A stretch of 64,000 nt of DNA from Paenibacillus sp. FSL H8-0548. Lineage in GTDB: Bacteria > Bacillota > Bacilli > Paenibacillales > Paenibacillaceae. Where the stretch lies: assembly GCF_038630985.1 (NCBI RefSeq), contig NZ_CP152049.1:5600501-5664500 (forward strand). The letters run 5' to 3'. The first letter of the stretch is position 1; the number at the start of each line of letters is the position of its first letter. Under the pieces are notes generated by a model. That model saw only the letters and a program-made list of their open reading frames with translations, did not search any database and was not told the DNA's origin. This document shows positions 26,425-36,761 of this stretch, piece after piece. A program made the position numbers and the translations under genes.

Positions 26425-27747
26425 ATGAATGAGTACGCGAATTCGCTAAAAAAAACGCTGACATCTCTCATACGAGAAATGTCAGCCGCACCAGCACCTT
26501 ATGTCAAAAACCCTGAAAAAGATTTTACCCGAATGAAAAAGCTATCCTTTGAAACGGTTATGCAACTCCTGATCGCAATGGGTGGAAACAGCATCTATAA
26601 GGAGCTCTTGGAATCGCAGGGCTATAACGTAAATACCGCAACTACTTCTGCTTTTGTCCAGCAGCGGAATAAAATCTTGCCATCTGCTGTGGAATTTTTG
26701 TTTCACGCATTTACAGAGTCGTATACGGCTATCAAGGACTACCGAGGGTATCGCTTGCTTGCCGTTGACGGTTCGGATTTGCATATCGCAACGGATTCTA
26801 CGGATACGGACACCTATTTTCAAAGTCAGCCGAACACGAAAGGCTATAACCTTCTACATTTGAACGCAGCCTATGACCTCTGCAACCGACTTTACGTGGA
26901 TGCTATTGTTCAGCCACGAAGGTTGTGCAACGAGGGAAGGGCGCTGGCGGCTATGGTGGACCGTTCCTCTATCCAAGGCAAAACCATTGTAATTGCCGAT
27001 CGAGGTTATGAAAGCTACAACAATTTCGCGCATCTTGAACGCAAAGGGTGGAACTACGTCATACGGGTAAAGGATTTGGATTCCAATGGTATTCTTTCGG
27101 GCTTGCGCCTGCCCGCTAGCGGAGCGTTTGATATTGACGTTCATCTGACGCTCACCAAAAAACAAACCAAAGAGGTTAAGGCTCATCCCGAAATTTACAG
27201 ATTCGTCCCTTCCACGTCTACCTTTGATTTTTTGGATTTGCAGGAGAACTTGTTTTACCCGATTTCCTTTCGGGTTGTTCGTTTCATCCTGCCGAGTGGC
27301 GATTATGAAACCGTCATAACGAATCTTTCTGCTGCTGATTTCCCACCCGATGAACTGGGGTCCATTTATCACATGCGATGGGGCATTGAAACCTCTTTCC
27401 GGGCATTAAAATACACCGTCGGTTTGACGAATTTTCACGCAAAGAAACGGGAGTCCATCATCCAAGAGATTTTCGCAAGAATGATCCTGTACAATTTCGC
27501 TGAAATGATGACCTCGCACGTCGTCATTTCGCAAATGGATAAACGGCACGCCTACCAAGTCAACTTCACGGTTGCCGTCCACGTTTGTAGACATTTCCTG
27601 CGCTCAAGGGATGATGAACTCCCGTCAGATGTTGAAGCGCTGATTCGTAAAAACATTTTGCCGATTCGACCCATTCGCCCAGGGCAGCAGAATACGCGCA
27701 AAATCCGCTCCAGATCAGCTGTTAGCTTCGTCTACAGGGTAGCATAA
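26425..27747 (+). CDS. IS4-family transposase
   Basis: A 440-residue DDE transposase. The catalytic residues are visible: Asp in LLAVDGSDLH, Asp in VIADRGYES, and Glu within YHMRWGIETSFRALK. That last block satisfies the Y-(2)-R-(3)-E-(6)-K signature of the IS4 family exactly. The start at 26425 is chosen because GGAGG lies 8 nt upstream; the frame opens 48 nt earlier without a ribosome site. No frameshift or early stop, so it should be functional. Confidence 0.95.
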   Translation: MNEYANSLKKTLTSLIREMSAAPAPYVKNPEKDFTRMKKLSFETVMQLLIAMGGNSIYKELLESQGYNVNTATTSAFVQQRNKILPSAVEFLFHAFTESYTAIKDYRGYRLLAVDGSDLHIATDSTDTDTYFQSQPNTKGYNLLHLNAAYDLCNRLYVDAIVQPRRLCNEGRALAAMVDRSSIQGKTIVIADRGYESYNNFAHLERKGWNYVIRVKDLDSNGILSGLRLPASGAFDIDVHLTLTKKQTKEVKAHPEIYRFVPSTSTFDFLDLQENLFYPISFRVVRFILPSGDYETVITNLSAADFPPDELGSIYHMRWGIETSFRALKYTVGLTNFHAKKRESIIQEIFARMILYNFAEMMTSHVVISQMDKRHAYQVNFTVAVHVCRHFLRSRDDELPSDVEALIRKNILPIRPIRPGQQNTRKIRSRSAVSFVYRVA

Positions 27748-28126
27748 TTCCGTTCACATGAACACTTTTTTAAGCGGATCTTCCATCCGCTTTGTTTGCT
27801 GTACGCATTTTTCCTTGCTTGCACCAAAAAAGAAACGGCACAGGACTTTTTCCCATGCCGTCTCGGATCCATTTTTATTCCCGATCTTGTCTTTGAGCTT
27901 AACTTAATGACATTGCCGACAGCCCTCTTCTTCTGAATGTTTTTCGTTCATCAGTCTCCAATGCATAGTAATTCTGTTTTCTTAGTGGCGGTCTTATGCT
28001 GCGCGAGAAGATCGTTCTGAAGGGTAGACTGTACTTTGTACAATAGAAAGCTCACATGAGAGCCGTTTCAGATGGCTACATTGTAATTATGCAGCAGAAT
28101 GAGCATAACACTGTGCTGGAGGCACA

Positions 28127-28164
28127 AAAGAAGCCTCTCCTCCTATTTGAGGAAAGGCTTCTTT
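28127..28164. terminator. Bidirectional terminator after the GH88 gene
   Basis: AAAGAAGCCT and AGGCTTCTTT form a perfect 10-bp stem, with an inner CTCCTC/GAGG pairing, 4 nt after the GH88 stop codon. The A/T arms supply a U-tract in either direction. Confidence 0.85.
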
Positions 28165-28167
28165 GTT

Positions 28168-29274
28168 CTAATAAACTCGGTTCTTCCAGCCGTTCAGCTT
28201 CGCAACAGCTTCTAGGTAATAATAATCGCCATAGATGAGCGAGCTGCCAATTCCGCTAGAGACACTGCCAGTGCCATGCAGCAAAATAGCCTCATGATCC
28301 GGGTTATCCCAGGTTGCATAATTTTCAGTAAGAGAGCGCAGAATACGCTCGGCCGCGCCAGCATATAGGTTTTTTTCGCCTTCTGGAACGACCGCCGCTA
28401 TTTCCAGCAAGCCTGAAGCGGCAATCGCTGCTGCTGAGCTATCGCGCAAACGTCCCTCAAGCGATTCAAAACGGAAGTCGGAATACGGTACGTGATCCTC
28501 TGGAAGTGCTGCAATAAAGTAATGCGCGATCCGCTTGGCCGTATTTAGAAAACGAATATCGCCAGTATATCGATACGTATTAATGAAGCCATATATTCCC
28601 CACGACGTACCGCGGCTCCACGATGACTCTGCAGAAAGGCCTTGTCCACCGAAGTTTTCAATATAGTCTCCTGTCTCCGCATCGAAGGATATAATATGCT
28701 TGGTTGAACCATCCTCGCGAATACCATGCTGCATCGTCGTTTCTGCATGAGCGATTGCCATATGCTTATAGCGTGGATCACCGGTCACTTTGCTTGCCCA
28801 GAAGAGAAGTGAAATATTGAGCATACAATCAATGATCACCCAGCCGTATTTATCTTCATTCCAAGCACGAATGAATTTACCCACTGGATTATATCTAGCC
28901 GCTAAGAAGTTCGCTGCTTCAATTCCACGACGAAAAGCATCCTCATCGCCTGTAATCGTATGCTTAATGACTGCCGTTGATAGAAATTGAAAGCCCACGT
29001 CATGATGCATTTCTACCGTTGGTTTGATAAACCACTGTTCAAGCTCTCCATCCCAGCGCCATGCGGCTTCTTTATAATGCTCCTTGCCAGTCATGTCATA
29101 CATCACCCAAAGCATGCCTGGCCAAAAGCCGGTGGTCCACCAATCCGAGCCAATATCGTCATATTTCCCGTCTTCTCCAGCGAAATGAGGACATTTATCG
29201 CCCATTTGGGAAATCGTTCGAGTCACTTTATGATCAAGACGATCCATAATTTCATTCCAATACGCAGTACTCAT
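28168..29274 (-). CDS. GH88 unsaturated glucuronyl hydrolase
   Basis: A 368-residue cytoplasmic (alpha/alpha)6-barrel enzyme that removes the 4,5-unsaturated uronic acid left at the non-reducing end by polysaccharide lyases. The two catalytic Asp regions are seen in HHDVGFQFL near residue 85 and IIDCMLN near 143. Aromatic substrate contacts and the SSWSRGTSWGIYGF block lie near 215-230. The start at 29274 has GGAGGG 8 nt upstream; the longer frame to 29340 reads through it. There is no signal peptide. It stands alone with its own terminator, next to the IS231-like element, and would act on the products of a lyase such as the PL8 protein at 54097. Confidence 0.92.
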   Translation of the reverse strand: MSTAYWNEIMDRLDHKVTRTISQMGDKCPHFAGEDGKYDDIGSDWWTTGFWPGMLWVMYDMTGKEHYKEAAWRWDGELEQWFIKPTVEMHHDVGFQFLSTAVIKHTITGDEDAFRRGIEAANFLAARYNPVGKFIRAWNEDKYGWVIIDCMLNISLLFWASKVTGDPRYKHMAIAHAETTMQHGIREDGSTKHIISFDAETGDYIENFGGQGLSAESSWSRGTSWGIYGFINTYRYTGDIRFLNTAKRIAHYFIAALPEDHVPYSDFRFESLEGRLRDSSAAAIAASGLLEIAAVVPEGEKNLYAGAAERILRSLTENYATWDNPDHEAILLHGTGSVSSGIGSSLIYGDYYYLEAVAKLNGWKNRVY

Positions 29275-29478
29275 TTGATCACCCTCCATTAAGTTTCCTT
29301 GATTATATCGTGATGGAGGTGGCATATGTGTTGATTTCATGCTTGAAAATGTTGATATATTGCTGTACTGCTGTTGTTCTGTTTTTCGACAGGCGGTAGG
29401 TTCTATAAAAGTTAGAACTGCCCGGCAGATGAACTTGCTGTTACGCTTGAAGCAAGAAGAATTTGAGGAGGAGACATT

Positions 29479-30273
29479 ATGACATTGCCAAGATGGTCTC
29501 AGGTTGCAGCTTATGCGGCCTCAAAACTAACGGCTGCTGGTCTTGTATTTCTCGCCTTTCTCGTTATAGTGGGCGGATTTCGACTCTACGAGATGTCGGA
29601 GATAACTCGGCAGATGCCGCTTTGGGGGTCTATTTATGGCTATGCCGTTCTTTTCTCTGCTCTTGCGGACGCGGTGCTCTGCAAGTGCAAGGCCGGTCCT
29701 GCCAAAAAGGCACTTACCGTCCTGCTTTATATGCTCGGAGGGTATGTGCCTTTTTGGTTCTGGTTTCCGGGCCAATGGGTCTTGAGTTTGATTGCCGGCC
29801 TTTACGGTATAATCTGTGCGCTGGCGTTTCTCGCTGCGACTCAACTATTTCGCAGCCGGTGGCCCTACAGCGCAACTGCGGCACTACTTCTGCTGGCCGT
29901 GGCTCTCTACATCTCCCTAACCGATTTCACGGTGACCAAGCAGTGGACAGAAACAAGAACCGCCGATGGCTATCAAGCGGAATTCGCATATTTTCATGGG
30001 CATAAAGAGATTCCAGTCAAACTCGAAGCAGGGCAGACGTTATCCTATTATATGAACTGGCAGGTCACCGATGGCGGCTACGGTACACATTTGGACGCCA
30101 AAGGCGGGACGTATGAGAACGTTACGCGAGGCGGCGAACCACAGATCGCTTATCGGGTGAATGCCCCTTCCACAGTGCGTATCGTCATCACGGGAGATCA
30201 GGCGCGGGGGGCGTTGACGGTAGTGTGGGAAATAACCGGGTCAGACTACCATCTTCAAAATGACGATCGATAA
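29479..30273 (+). CDS. Unassigned membrane protein with extracytoplasmic C-terminal domain
   Basis: A 264-residue protein I cannot assign. The first half has about five hydrophobic segments (near residues 15-35, 48-65, 80-97, 100-122 and 132-150). The last 110 residues are soluble and look like an all-beta domain (alternating hydrophobics, many Gly/Thr/Tyr). GAGGAGGAGA lies just before the ATG. The GC content is higher than in the neighbouring intergenic DNA. It stands alone between divergent GH88 and repeat array 2. The translation is regular, so a real gene is likely. Confidence 0.75.
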   Translation: MTLPRWSQVAAYAASKLTAAGLVFLAFLVIVGGFRLYEMSEITRQMPLWGSIYGYAVLFSALADAVLCKCKAGPAKKALTVLLYMLGGYVPFWFWFPGQWVLSLIAGLYGIICALAFLAATQLFRSRWPYSATAALLLLAVALYISLTDFTVTKQWTETRTADGYQAEFAYFHGHKEIPVKLEAGQTLSYYMNWQVTDGGYGTHLDAKGGTYENVTRGGEPQIAYRVNAPSTVRIVITGDQARGALTVVWEITGSDYHLQNDDR

Positions 30274-30304
30274 GCTAGTTCCCCTACGGTTTCTTCTTGT
30301 CTCT

Positions 30305-30326
30305 CCATTATATAATGGTCTTTTTT
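30305..30326 (+). terminator. Candidate terminator of the membrane-protein gene
   Basis: CCATTA-TA-TAATGG, a short A/T-rich inverted repeat, is followed by TC and T6, 32 nt after the stop codon. The 2-nt loop means the actual stem is shorter. Confidence 0.5.
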
Positions 30327-30484
30327 ATAGTTTCAATAATGTTCCTATCGTACTGAATTGATACGATAATACAATAAAGTGCCTTCTGTTCAATTGAATC
30401 TAGGGATGTTATCTTAATCGGAGAACAGGCGAATAAGTCTTATAGGCAATCACAGGACAATAGCGAATGGGATCTTCAAGGCGG

Positions 30485-31989
30485 TGGTTAGTGCAAATGT
30501 GCAGGATAGCCTCCGTGCGGAGGAAGCGGGGTTCGTTCTTGGAGTACATTTACGGCTATCGTAGTACTAACCCTCCAACCAGTTCTTCAACGTTTCTTCC
30601 AACTAGTCCCCCAACAGGCTCTCCAACTAACCCAACTACGGCGCTATCCTGCACTTTAGCAGGATAGAAGCCGCTTTATCGAGCTCCCACGTGTCTATGT
30701 TGCATCGCTGCACTATAGACAGCCTTGCAGGTGCATCTTGAGCTGAAATTAGTCTATTCTAATGCATACGTGCAGGATAGGCAGCTCAGAGAGGCTGAAA
30801 AGCGCGTAGTTAGTGCAAATGTGCAGGATAGCCTCCGTGCGGAGGAAGTGGGGTTCGTTCTTGGAGTACATTTACGGCTATCGTAGAACTTACCCTCCAA
30901 CCAGTTCTTCAACGTTTCTTCCAACTAACCCAACTGCGGCTTCTATCCTGCACTTTAGCAGGATAGAAGCCGCTTTATCGAGCTCCCACGTGTCTATGTT
31001 GCATCGCTGCACTATAGACAGCCTTGCAGGTGTATCTTGAGCTGAAGTCAGTCTATTCTGTTGCATTCGTGCAGGATAGGCAGCACAGAGAGACTGAAAA
31101 GCGCGAAGTTAGTGCAAATGTGCAGGATAGCCTCCGTATGGAGGAAGCGGGGTTCGTGCTCGGAGTGAATTTTTGACTATTGTCGAACTAACCCACCACC
31201 GAGTCCTCCAACGTGCTCTCCAACTAACCCAACTACGGCGCTATCCTGCACTTTAGCAGGATAGAAGCCGCTTTATTGAGCTCCCACGTGTCTATGTTGC
31301 ACTCCAGCACGATAGACATCCTTATAGGTGTATCTTGAGCTGAAGTCAGTCTATTCTAATGCATACGTGCAGGATAGGCAGCACAGAGGGAATGAAAAGC
31401 GCGAAGTTAGTGCAAATGTGCAGGATAGCCTCCGTATGGAGGAAGCGGGGTTCGTGCTCGGAGTGAATTTTTGACTATTGTCGAACTAACCCACCACCTA
31501 GTCCTCCAACGTGCTCTCCAACTAATCCAACTACGGCTTCTATCCTGCACTTTAGCAGGATAGAAGCCGCTTTATCGAGCTCCAACATGTCTATGTTGCA
31601 CCGCTGCACTATAGACAGCCTTGCAGGTGCTTCTTGAGCTGAAATCAGTCTATTCTAATGCATTCGTGCAGGATAGGCAGCTCGGAGAGGCTGAAAAGCG
31701 CGAAGTTAGTGCAAATGTGCAGGATAGCCTTCGTGCGGAGGAAGCGGGGCTCGTTCTTGGAGTACATTTACGGCTATCGTAGAACTAACCCTCCAACCAG
31801 TTCTTCAAAGTTTCTTCCACCTATTCCCACAACGTATTCTCAAACTAACCAACTACGGCGCTATCCTGCACTTTCGCAGGATAGAAGCCGCTTTATTGAG
31901 CTCCCACGTGTCTATGTTGCATCGCTGCACTATAGACAGCCTTCCAGATGCAACTTGAGCTGAAGTCAGTCTATTCTAATGCATACGTG
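30485..31989 (+). repeat. Array 2: five tandem copies of the ~299-bp structured repeat
   Basis: Same family and orientation as the array at 6680, about 24 kb away. The hairpin anchors start at 30644, 30943, 31241, 31540 and 31861 (periods 299, 298, 299 and 321). All copies keep the 9-bp core CTATCCTGC/GCAGGATAG. Copies 2 and 4 extend it to a perfect 14-bp stem starting GGCTTCTATCC; copies 1, 3 and 5 have a mismatched lower stem. Each unit also has a CCTCC/GGAGG hairpin with loops GTGC or GTAT and a CACGTG-like palindrome. The last unit ends inside the stop codon of the GH31 gene. Non-coding by the same frame argument as array 1. Confidence 0.93.
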
Positions 31990-34041
31990 CTATCCTATAT
32001 GATAACGTCTCCCTGAATAATTGCCGCTGCGGGTAATCTTCAGCTCATTATCCAGCTCAAGTTGAACCCAATTGTATTCCCCTTGGCGGTAGCTGAAGGA
32101 CGTTCCGTCATCCTCATAAAGAACAGTTGTGAGCAGACCTGTGCCATAGCTCTTTAAGGCGATATCAAATACAGCATCATCAGCTACATTTTGGAGTGGA
32201 GCAGCAAGCGGCAGCAGCGTCCCATCCTTCACAAATACCGGAATGCGTGTCAGGTCCGCCGTAATTTGATACGCAGTTCCGCCCTCATACATCTCATTCG
32301 TCCAATAACAATGCCATCGACCTGCTGGCAAATAAACAGAACGGCCGGTTTCACCAGCAACAAGTGGCGCAACGAGCAAAGATTCACCCATCATATAAGC
32401 ATCGTCGATGCCAAACGTGTTCGGGTCATCTGGATAATCCATAACTAGCGCTCGGAACGGCGGTAATCCGTCGATGCTGTATTTTGCATAGCTTGTATAT
32501 AGATAAGGGATCAGCGCCATGCGAGTCTCAAATAAAGAGCGGCAAATGGCTCTGACCTCTTCGTAATTATCCAGAAACTCACCCTTAATATTTTTGTCGC
32601 GATCGACCTGCATCCAAGGCGGATTCGGAATCCGCCAGCAATTCAGCAGCGCCATTGGCGAGAAAACAGCAGTTTGAATGCGGCGAATCAGATCCTCTGG
32701 CGACTGTGCCTGACGTACCTCAGGTGACCAAAGCAAGCCAGAGAAGCCACAGTTCACGACGCCGCGTATAAACACCTTGTGGTCATATAAGTCACTATAG
32801 AGTACAAATGGAAACGATGACGCCAGTGCTCCTGATGCTCTTACCTGAGATAAGGTACGACGACCAATCGCTTCAAATGGGGCTTGAATTGCTTCTTGAT
32901 ATAACGTACCGATTTGGTTATGCATCTGTTCGCCGTCCATGCCTGACGGGAACTTAGAGATGTCAGGAAATGACCAATTGGAATGGACAAAGTCAGAGCT
33001 GTCGCATTCATCAAGCTTGAAGCCCGCGATCCCTTTCTCAACGAATTCAGTTAAATGATGGTTCGCGAAAATCTCCTTGCCCTCTTTTACAGCCAAATCA
33101 GGAACAAGTCCTTCCCATACCTCATAATCTCCGGAATGCGGCAGCAGTGCATCGTACATAGGCGATGAAGGGTGAATGAACAGATGCTCCCATAAATTCA
33201 CGCGATAATTTTTGCTGTAGAGCTCTTCCAGCATTGCCTCATGATCAGGAAATCTTCCATCATCCCACACAAAGGAGCAAGAATAAGCTTTCGTTTGCCA
33301 GCCTGGCTCGAAGCCAAATACATCAACCGGCATTTGATCGGCACGGAATTGATCGGCTAGTCGCGTTACATCCTCTTTCTTCGCTGCGCTGTATGCGCGG
33401 TACCACATGCCGAGCCCCCACATAGGCGGAAGCACGCCTCCTCCAGAGAACAAATTGTAGCGCTGCACAGCATTCAACATATTGGGGCCTTCAAAAAAAT
33501 AAACATCTATGCCTTCCGCAGCCGGAATATCGACAACTACCGTGCGATCCCCCTCCGCCGCCTGATAGCCGTACAATTCAATTTCCGAGGTTCCGATTTC
33601 CTTCTGCTCATCTTTTTTTCCTGCTGATGCCCCTTTGCGCGTATTCGTTCCACAATAAAAGGTTGCATAACGCGCCGTATCTACGAACACGCCATAGCCC
33701 GCAGTCGATACATAGAACGGAACCGGGGCATGACTATCGCCTGTATCCGCTACAGGGTCGCTGTTCACACGAATGACTTTTTTTCTTCCTGTATGATCCA
33801 CACGATGAAGCTGCAGGCCAAAGCCATAAATATGCTCTTCAGCCCCCAATGGAATTTCAATATAAACGCCTCGTGAGGTTGCTTTGATTTCAATCTGATT
33901 CTCTGCAAAAGGTGCTGTGCCGGCACAATTCAGCTTCTCTAGTGCTCCTGCCTGTAGTTCATTTTTCCTCAAGCTTACTGGCGTATGAGCCTCAGGCTGG
34001 CCAAAGCTTAATTTCCATACACCGTTTGCGATTTTCTTCAT
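31990..34041 (-). CDS. GH31-family alpha-glycosidase
   Basis: A 683-residue glycoside hydrolase (alpha-glucosidase or alpha-xylosidase type) without a signal peptide, so probably cytoplasmic. An N-terminal beta-sandwich carries the IYGFGLQLHRVDHTGRK block near residues 69-85. The catalytic barrel contains GMWYRAYS near 211, FGFEPGWQ near 243 and the nucleophile region IAGFKLDECDSSDF near 340. The C-terminal region has the LPAGRWHCYW strand. ATG with a plausible purine-rich site upstream. Its TAG lies in the sequence where repeat array 2 begins. Next to GH95, about 140 nt apart on the same strand, so the two may be co-transcribed. Confidence 0.9.
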   Translation of the reverse strand: MKKIANGVWKLSFGQPEAHTPVSLRKNELQAGALEKLNCAGTAPFAENQIEIKATSRGVYIEIPLGAEEHIYGFGLQLHRVDHTGRKKVIRVNSDPVADTGDSHAPVPFYVSTAGYGVFVDTARYATFYCGTNTRKGASAGKKDEQKEIGTSEIELYGYQAAEGDRTVVVDIPAAEGIDVYFFEGPNMLNAVQRYNLFSGGGVLPPMWGLGMWYRAYSAAKKEDVTRLADQFRADQMPVDVFGFEPGWQTKAYSCSFVWDDGRFPDHEAMLEELYSKNYRVNLWEHLFIHPSSPMYDALLPHSGDYEVWEGLVPDLAVKEGKEIFANHHLTEFVEKGIAGFKLDECDSSDFVHSNWSFPDISKFPSGMDGEQMHNQIGTLYQEAIQAPFEAIGRRTLSQVRASGALASSFPFVLYSDLYDHKVFIRGVVNCGFSGLLWSPEVRQAQSPEDLIRRIQTAVFSPMALLNCWRIPNPPWMQVDRDKNIKGEFLDNYEEVRAICRSLFETRMALIPYLYTSYAKYSIDGLPPFRALVMDYPDDPNTFGIDDAYMMGESLLVAPLVAGETGRSVYLPAGRWHCYWTNEMYEGGTAYQITADLTRIPVFVKDGTLLPLAAPLQNVADDAVFDIALKSYGTGLLTTVLYEDDGTSFSYRQGEYNWVQLELDNELKITRSGNYSGRRYHIG

Positions 34042-34180
34042 TGCATATCCCTCTGCTTTCTCTGTATCTATTACGATTTATGATTTTCTCGTATACACAG
34101 AGTTATTATAGCTCTCGGATAACATTAAAAGTTTCGCTTAAATACAATAAAACATTGTAATTTTGTCCTATTATAAGTAG

Positions 34181-36526
34181 TTATACGGTAGTAAAAGAAT
34201 ATATCTTTCCTGACTCCGTTGTGAATTCAAGCTCGCGACTGCCATTCCCATCTTCTCCTATGAGCTTTAACGCTGCCGCTGAAGACAAGCGGCACACTCC
34301 ACCGCTTACTGACAAAACCTCAACATTCACCAGCTTTCCGCTGCTCCAGCTCATGCTAATTTCATAGCCTCCTCTTGCACGCAAGCCAGACACCTCGCCT
34401 TCAGACCATACATCTGGAAGAGCAGGCAAAAGCTTGATCCCCCCCTCATGCGACTGCATCAGCAGTTCCGCGACACCAGCTGTAAAGCCAAAGTTTCCGT
34501 CAATCTGAAACGGTGGGTGGGCATCGAATAAATTGGGATAAACGCCACCGCCGATCACGCCAGTTGCATCGCTGTCTACAAGTCTTAGCAAATTTCCAAT
34601 TAAATAATGTGCCCGATTCCCATCACCAAAGCGCGCCCATAGGTTCAGCTTCCACGCTAAGCTCCAGCCGGTCCCCTCATCGCCTCGACGCTCCAATGCT
34701 TTCTGTGCCGCAGCAAACCAGCTCGGAGTGGAGCGCTCTGTCAACTCGCTGCCGGGGTATACACCATATAAATGAGATACATGCCGGTGATGAACATCCT
34801 CATCCTCGAAGTCGCTCGACCACTCCTGCAGTTGACCATACTTGCCAATCTGATAAGGGAAAAGCCGAGCTTTGGCCAAGACCAGCTGCTGACGGAAATC
34901 ATCGTCTGTATTTAATCGCTCAGAAGCTGCTATACAATTCGTGAACAGCTCTCTAATGAGTACCATATCCATCGTTGCAGCCTTGCTTACAGATGCTTTC
35001 GATCCGCTCGGAGCGATAAATTTATGCTCGGGCGATGTTGATGGCGAAGTCACGAGATAGCCGCTGCTATCCTCTATAAGCCAATCCAGACAGAACAGTG
35101 CCGCTTCCTTCATGACCGGATATGCATTATTTTGCAGAAACTTCATATCTCCGCCAAATTCATAATGCTCCCACAGATGCGCGCAAAGCCACGGAGCTGC
35201 CATAAACCAGCTTGCCCAGCCAGGATCTCCATGTCCATAGGCTCCTACTGGCGCCGCTTGGCACCATATATCACTGTTATGATGAGCTACCCAGCCGCGC
35301 AGACCATAATTAGCACTTGCGATGGCCGCGCCGGTTTTCGCCATATTTTGAATGTAATCGAGAAACGGCTCATGGCATTCCTCTAGATTGCAGGTTTCCG
35401 CCAGCCAATAGTTCATCTCAGCATTAATGTTTAACGTATAATTACTGCTCCAAGGCGGCCTTACTTCCTTGTTCCAAATCCCCTGTAAATTCGCAGGCTG
35501 CGTCCCTTGTCTTGAGCTGGCAATAAGCAGATATCTTCCATATTGAAAAAGCAGCTCAATAAGCCCAAGATCACGCGCTCCATAGTTGGCAACTCTCTCA
35601 TCCGTCGGCAAACCCTCGAACAAGTCGGAGCCTCCCAGCTTAAAGGAAACACGATTATATAACAAATGGTAGTCCTTCATATGGGCTTGAAGCAGCTCCT
35701 CGTAGGATTTCTCCAACGCAGCGGATACATAGCGCTGTGCACATAGCGCTGGATCATTCCCGTCAAGTCTCGGGTGGCGGTCATATCCATTAAAGCTTGT
35801 CGCTGCACTGAAGATAAGCGTAGCAGTGTCGGCTGCTTCTACATGAAGACCATCCTGATCCACATAAAAACGCCCGCCTTCCAATTGTATTCCGAGTCTG
35901 CCTTCAAACAGCATCCCAGACTCACTATAGTCTACCGGATTGTCCGTTCTGTAATAGTTCGGATCTACATTAGCTGGACACTCCCCTGTAAGAGCCAATT
36001 GATCGCCGCTCACATTCGTTTGATGCTTCAGACGACTGTCGATGCTTGCTGTAAAGCTTAGCGCTTGTGGACGATTGGATTCCAGCCTGAGCACCAGCAC
36101 CTGATCGGGATTTGAAATAAAGCTTTTTCTCCGATATTCCGTCTGACCGATTTGGTAGCGTACAGAAGCGATCGCATCCTGCAAATCAAGTGCTCGCTCA
36201 TAGCCCGTTGCTAAATCACCATGACGGAAAACGAGCTTCAAGTCCCCTAACGGCATATAGGACTGTGTATAAGGCCCCATCGTTTCTTTACATAAAGTCT
36301 CTGCTTCTTCATAGTTCTCTTCATCAATTAGCTGGCGAATTTCCGATATTTTGGCAGCGGCGTTCGTATTCGCTCCTGTTTGTGGAGTTCCTGACCATAG
36401 CGTGTCCTCGTTTAATTGTAAAAGCTCCGTTTCCACTCCGCCGAATTGCATAGCACCAAGTCGCCCATTGCCTAGTGGGAGTGCCTCTGTCCATTTTGAA
36501 GCTGCCTTTTTGTATCGTAATTTCAT
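34181..36526 (-). CDS. GH95-family alpha-L-fucosidase/galactosidase
   Basis: A 781-residue inverting glycosidase of family 95, most likely removing alpha-L-fucosyl or alpha-L-galactosyl groups. The N-terminal beta region has [19 protein letters not shown] near residues 11-29. The (alpha/alpha)6 domain shows [16 protein letters not shown] near 368, where family members keep two catalytic Asn. The [23 protein letters not shown] and [18 protein letters not shown] blocks follow. The second ATG (36526) is used: GGAGG lies 9 nt upstream. No signal peptide is seen. Divergent from the GH28-like gene across about 235 bp. Confidence 0.92.
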   Translation of the reverse strand: MKLRYKKAASKWTEALPLGNGRLGAMQFGGVETELLQLNEDTLWSGTPQTGANTNAAAKISEIRQLIDEENYEEAETLCKETMGPYTQSYMPLGDLKLVFRHGDLATGYERALDLQDAIASVRYQIGQTEYRRKSFISNPDQVLVLRLESNRPQALSFTASIDSRLKHQTNVSGDQLALTGECPANVDPNYYRTDNPVDYSESGMLFEGRLGIQLEGGRFYVDQDGLHVEAADTATLIFSAATSFNGYDRHPRLDGNDPALCAQRYVSAALEKSYEELLQAHMKDYHLLYNRVSFKLGGSDLFEGLPTDERVANYGARDLGLIELLFQYGRYLLIASSRQGTQPANLQGIWNKEVRPPWSSNYTLNINAEMNYWLAETCNLEECHEPFLDYIQNMAKTGAAIASANYGLRGWVAHHNSDIWCQAAPVGAYGHGDPGWASWFMAAPWLCAHLWEHYEFGGDMKFLQNNAYPVMKEAALFCLDWLIEDSSGYLVTSPSTSPEHKFIAPSGSKASVSKAATMDMVLIRELFTNCIAASERLNTDDDFRQQLVLAKARLFPYQIGKYGQLQEWSSDFEDEDVHHRHVSHLYGVYPGSELTERSTPSWFAAAQKALERRGDEGTGWSLAWKLNLWARFGDGNRAHYLIGNLLRLVDSDATGVIGGGVYPNLFDAHPPFQIDGNFGFTAGVAELLMQSHEGGIKLLPALPDVWSEGEVSGLRARGGYEISMSWSSGKLVNVEVLSVSGGVCRLSSAAALKLIGEDGNGSRELEFTTESGKIYSFTTV

Positions 36527-36761
36527 AGCATTTATCCTCCTGTTATACGTCATTTTATTGTGATGACGTAATCTCTCTCCGATTATAAAAGTGTATTCCT
36601 GCCATTACGATGGCAAAATCTAAGGTTTATGTGCACATTCTTAAGCTCTAATAGCAGTTTTTTAACAACCTTATGAATTACTATCGAAAGATTGCAATAA
36701 TTACGCTACATTAATATGACATATAAACCATTGATGAAAATTCAGATTTCGGAGGCTGGTC

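Larger units (their letters stand above)
26265..27915 (+). mobile_element. IS4-family (IS231-like) insertion sequence, intact
   Basis: A 1,651-bp element bounded by 18-bp perfect inverted repeats (CAATGTCATTAAGTTAAG at the left end and its complement at the right end). It is flanked by a perfect 10-bp target duplication CCGACAGCCC at 26255-26264 and 27916-27925. Size, 10-bp duplication and an inner CTTAAG-type end resemble IS231 elements. It carries one full-length transposase and a hairpin upstream of it. Identical repeats and an intact gene suggest recent insertion and possible activity. Confidence 0.93.

Noticed and set aside
34513..34944. 143-codon plus-strand ORF
   Set aside because: Lies wholly inside the GH95 gene on the other strand; His/Ser/Arg-rich composition typical of an antisense shadow.
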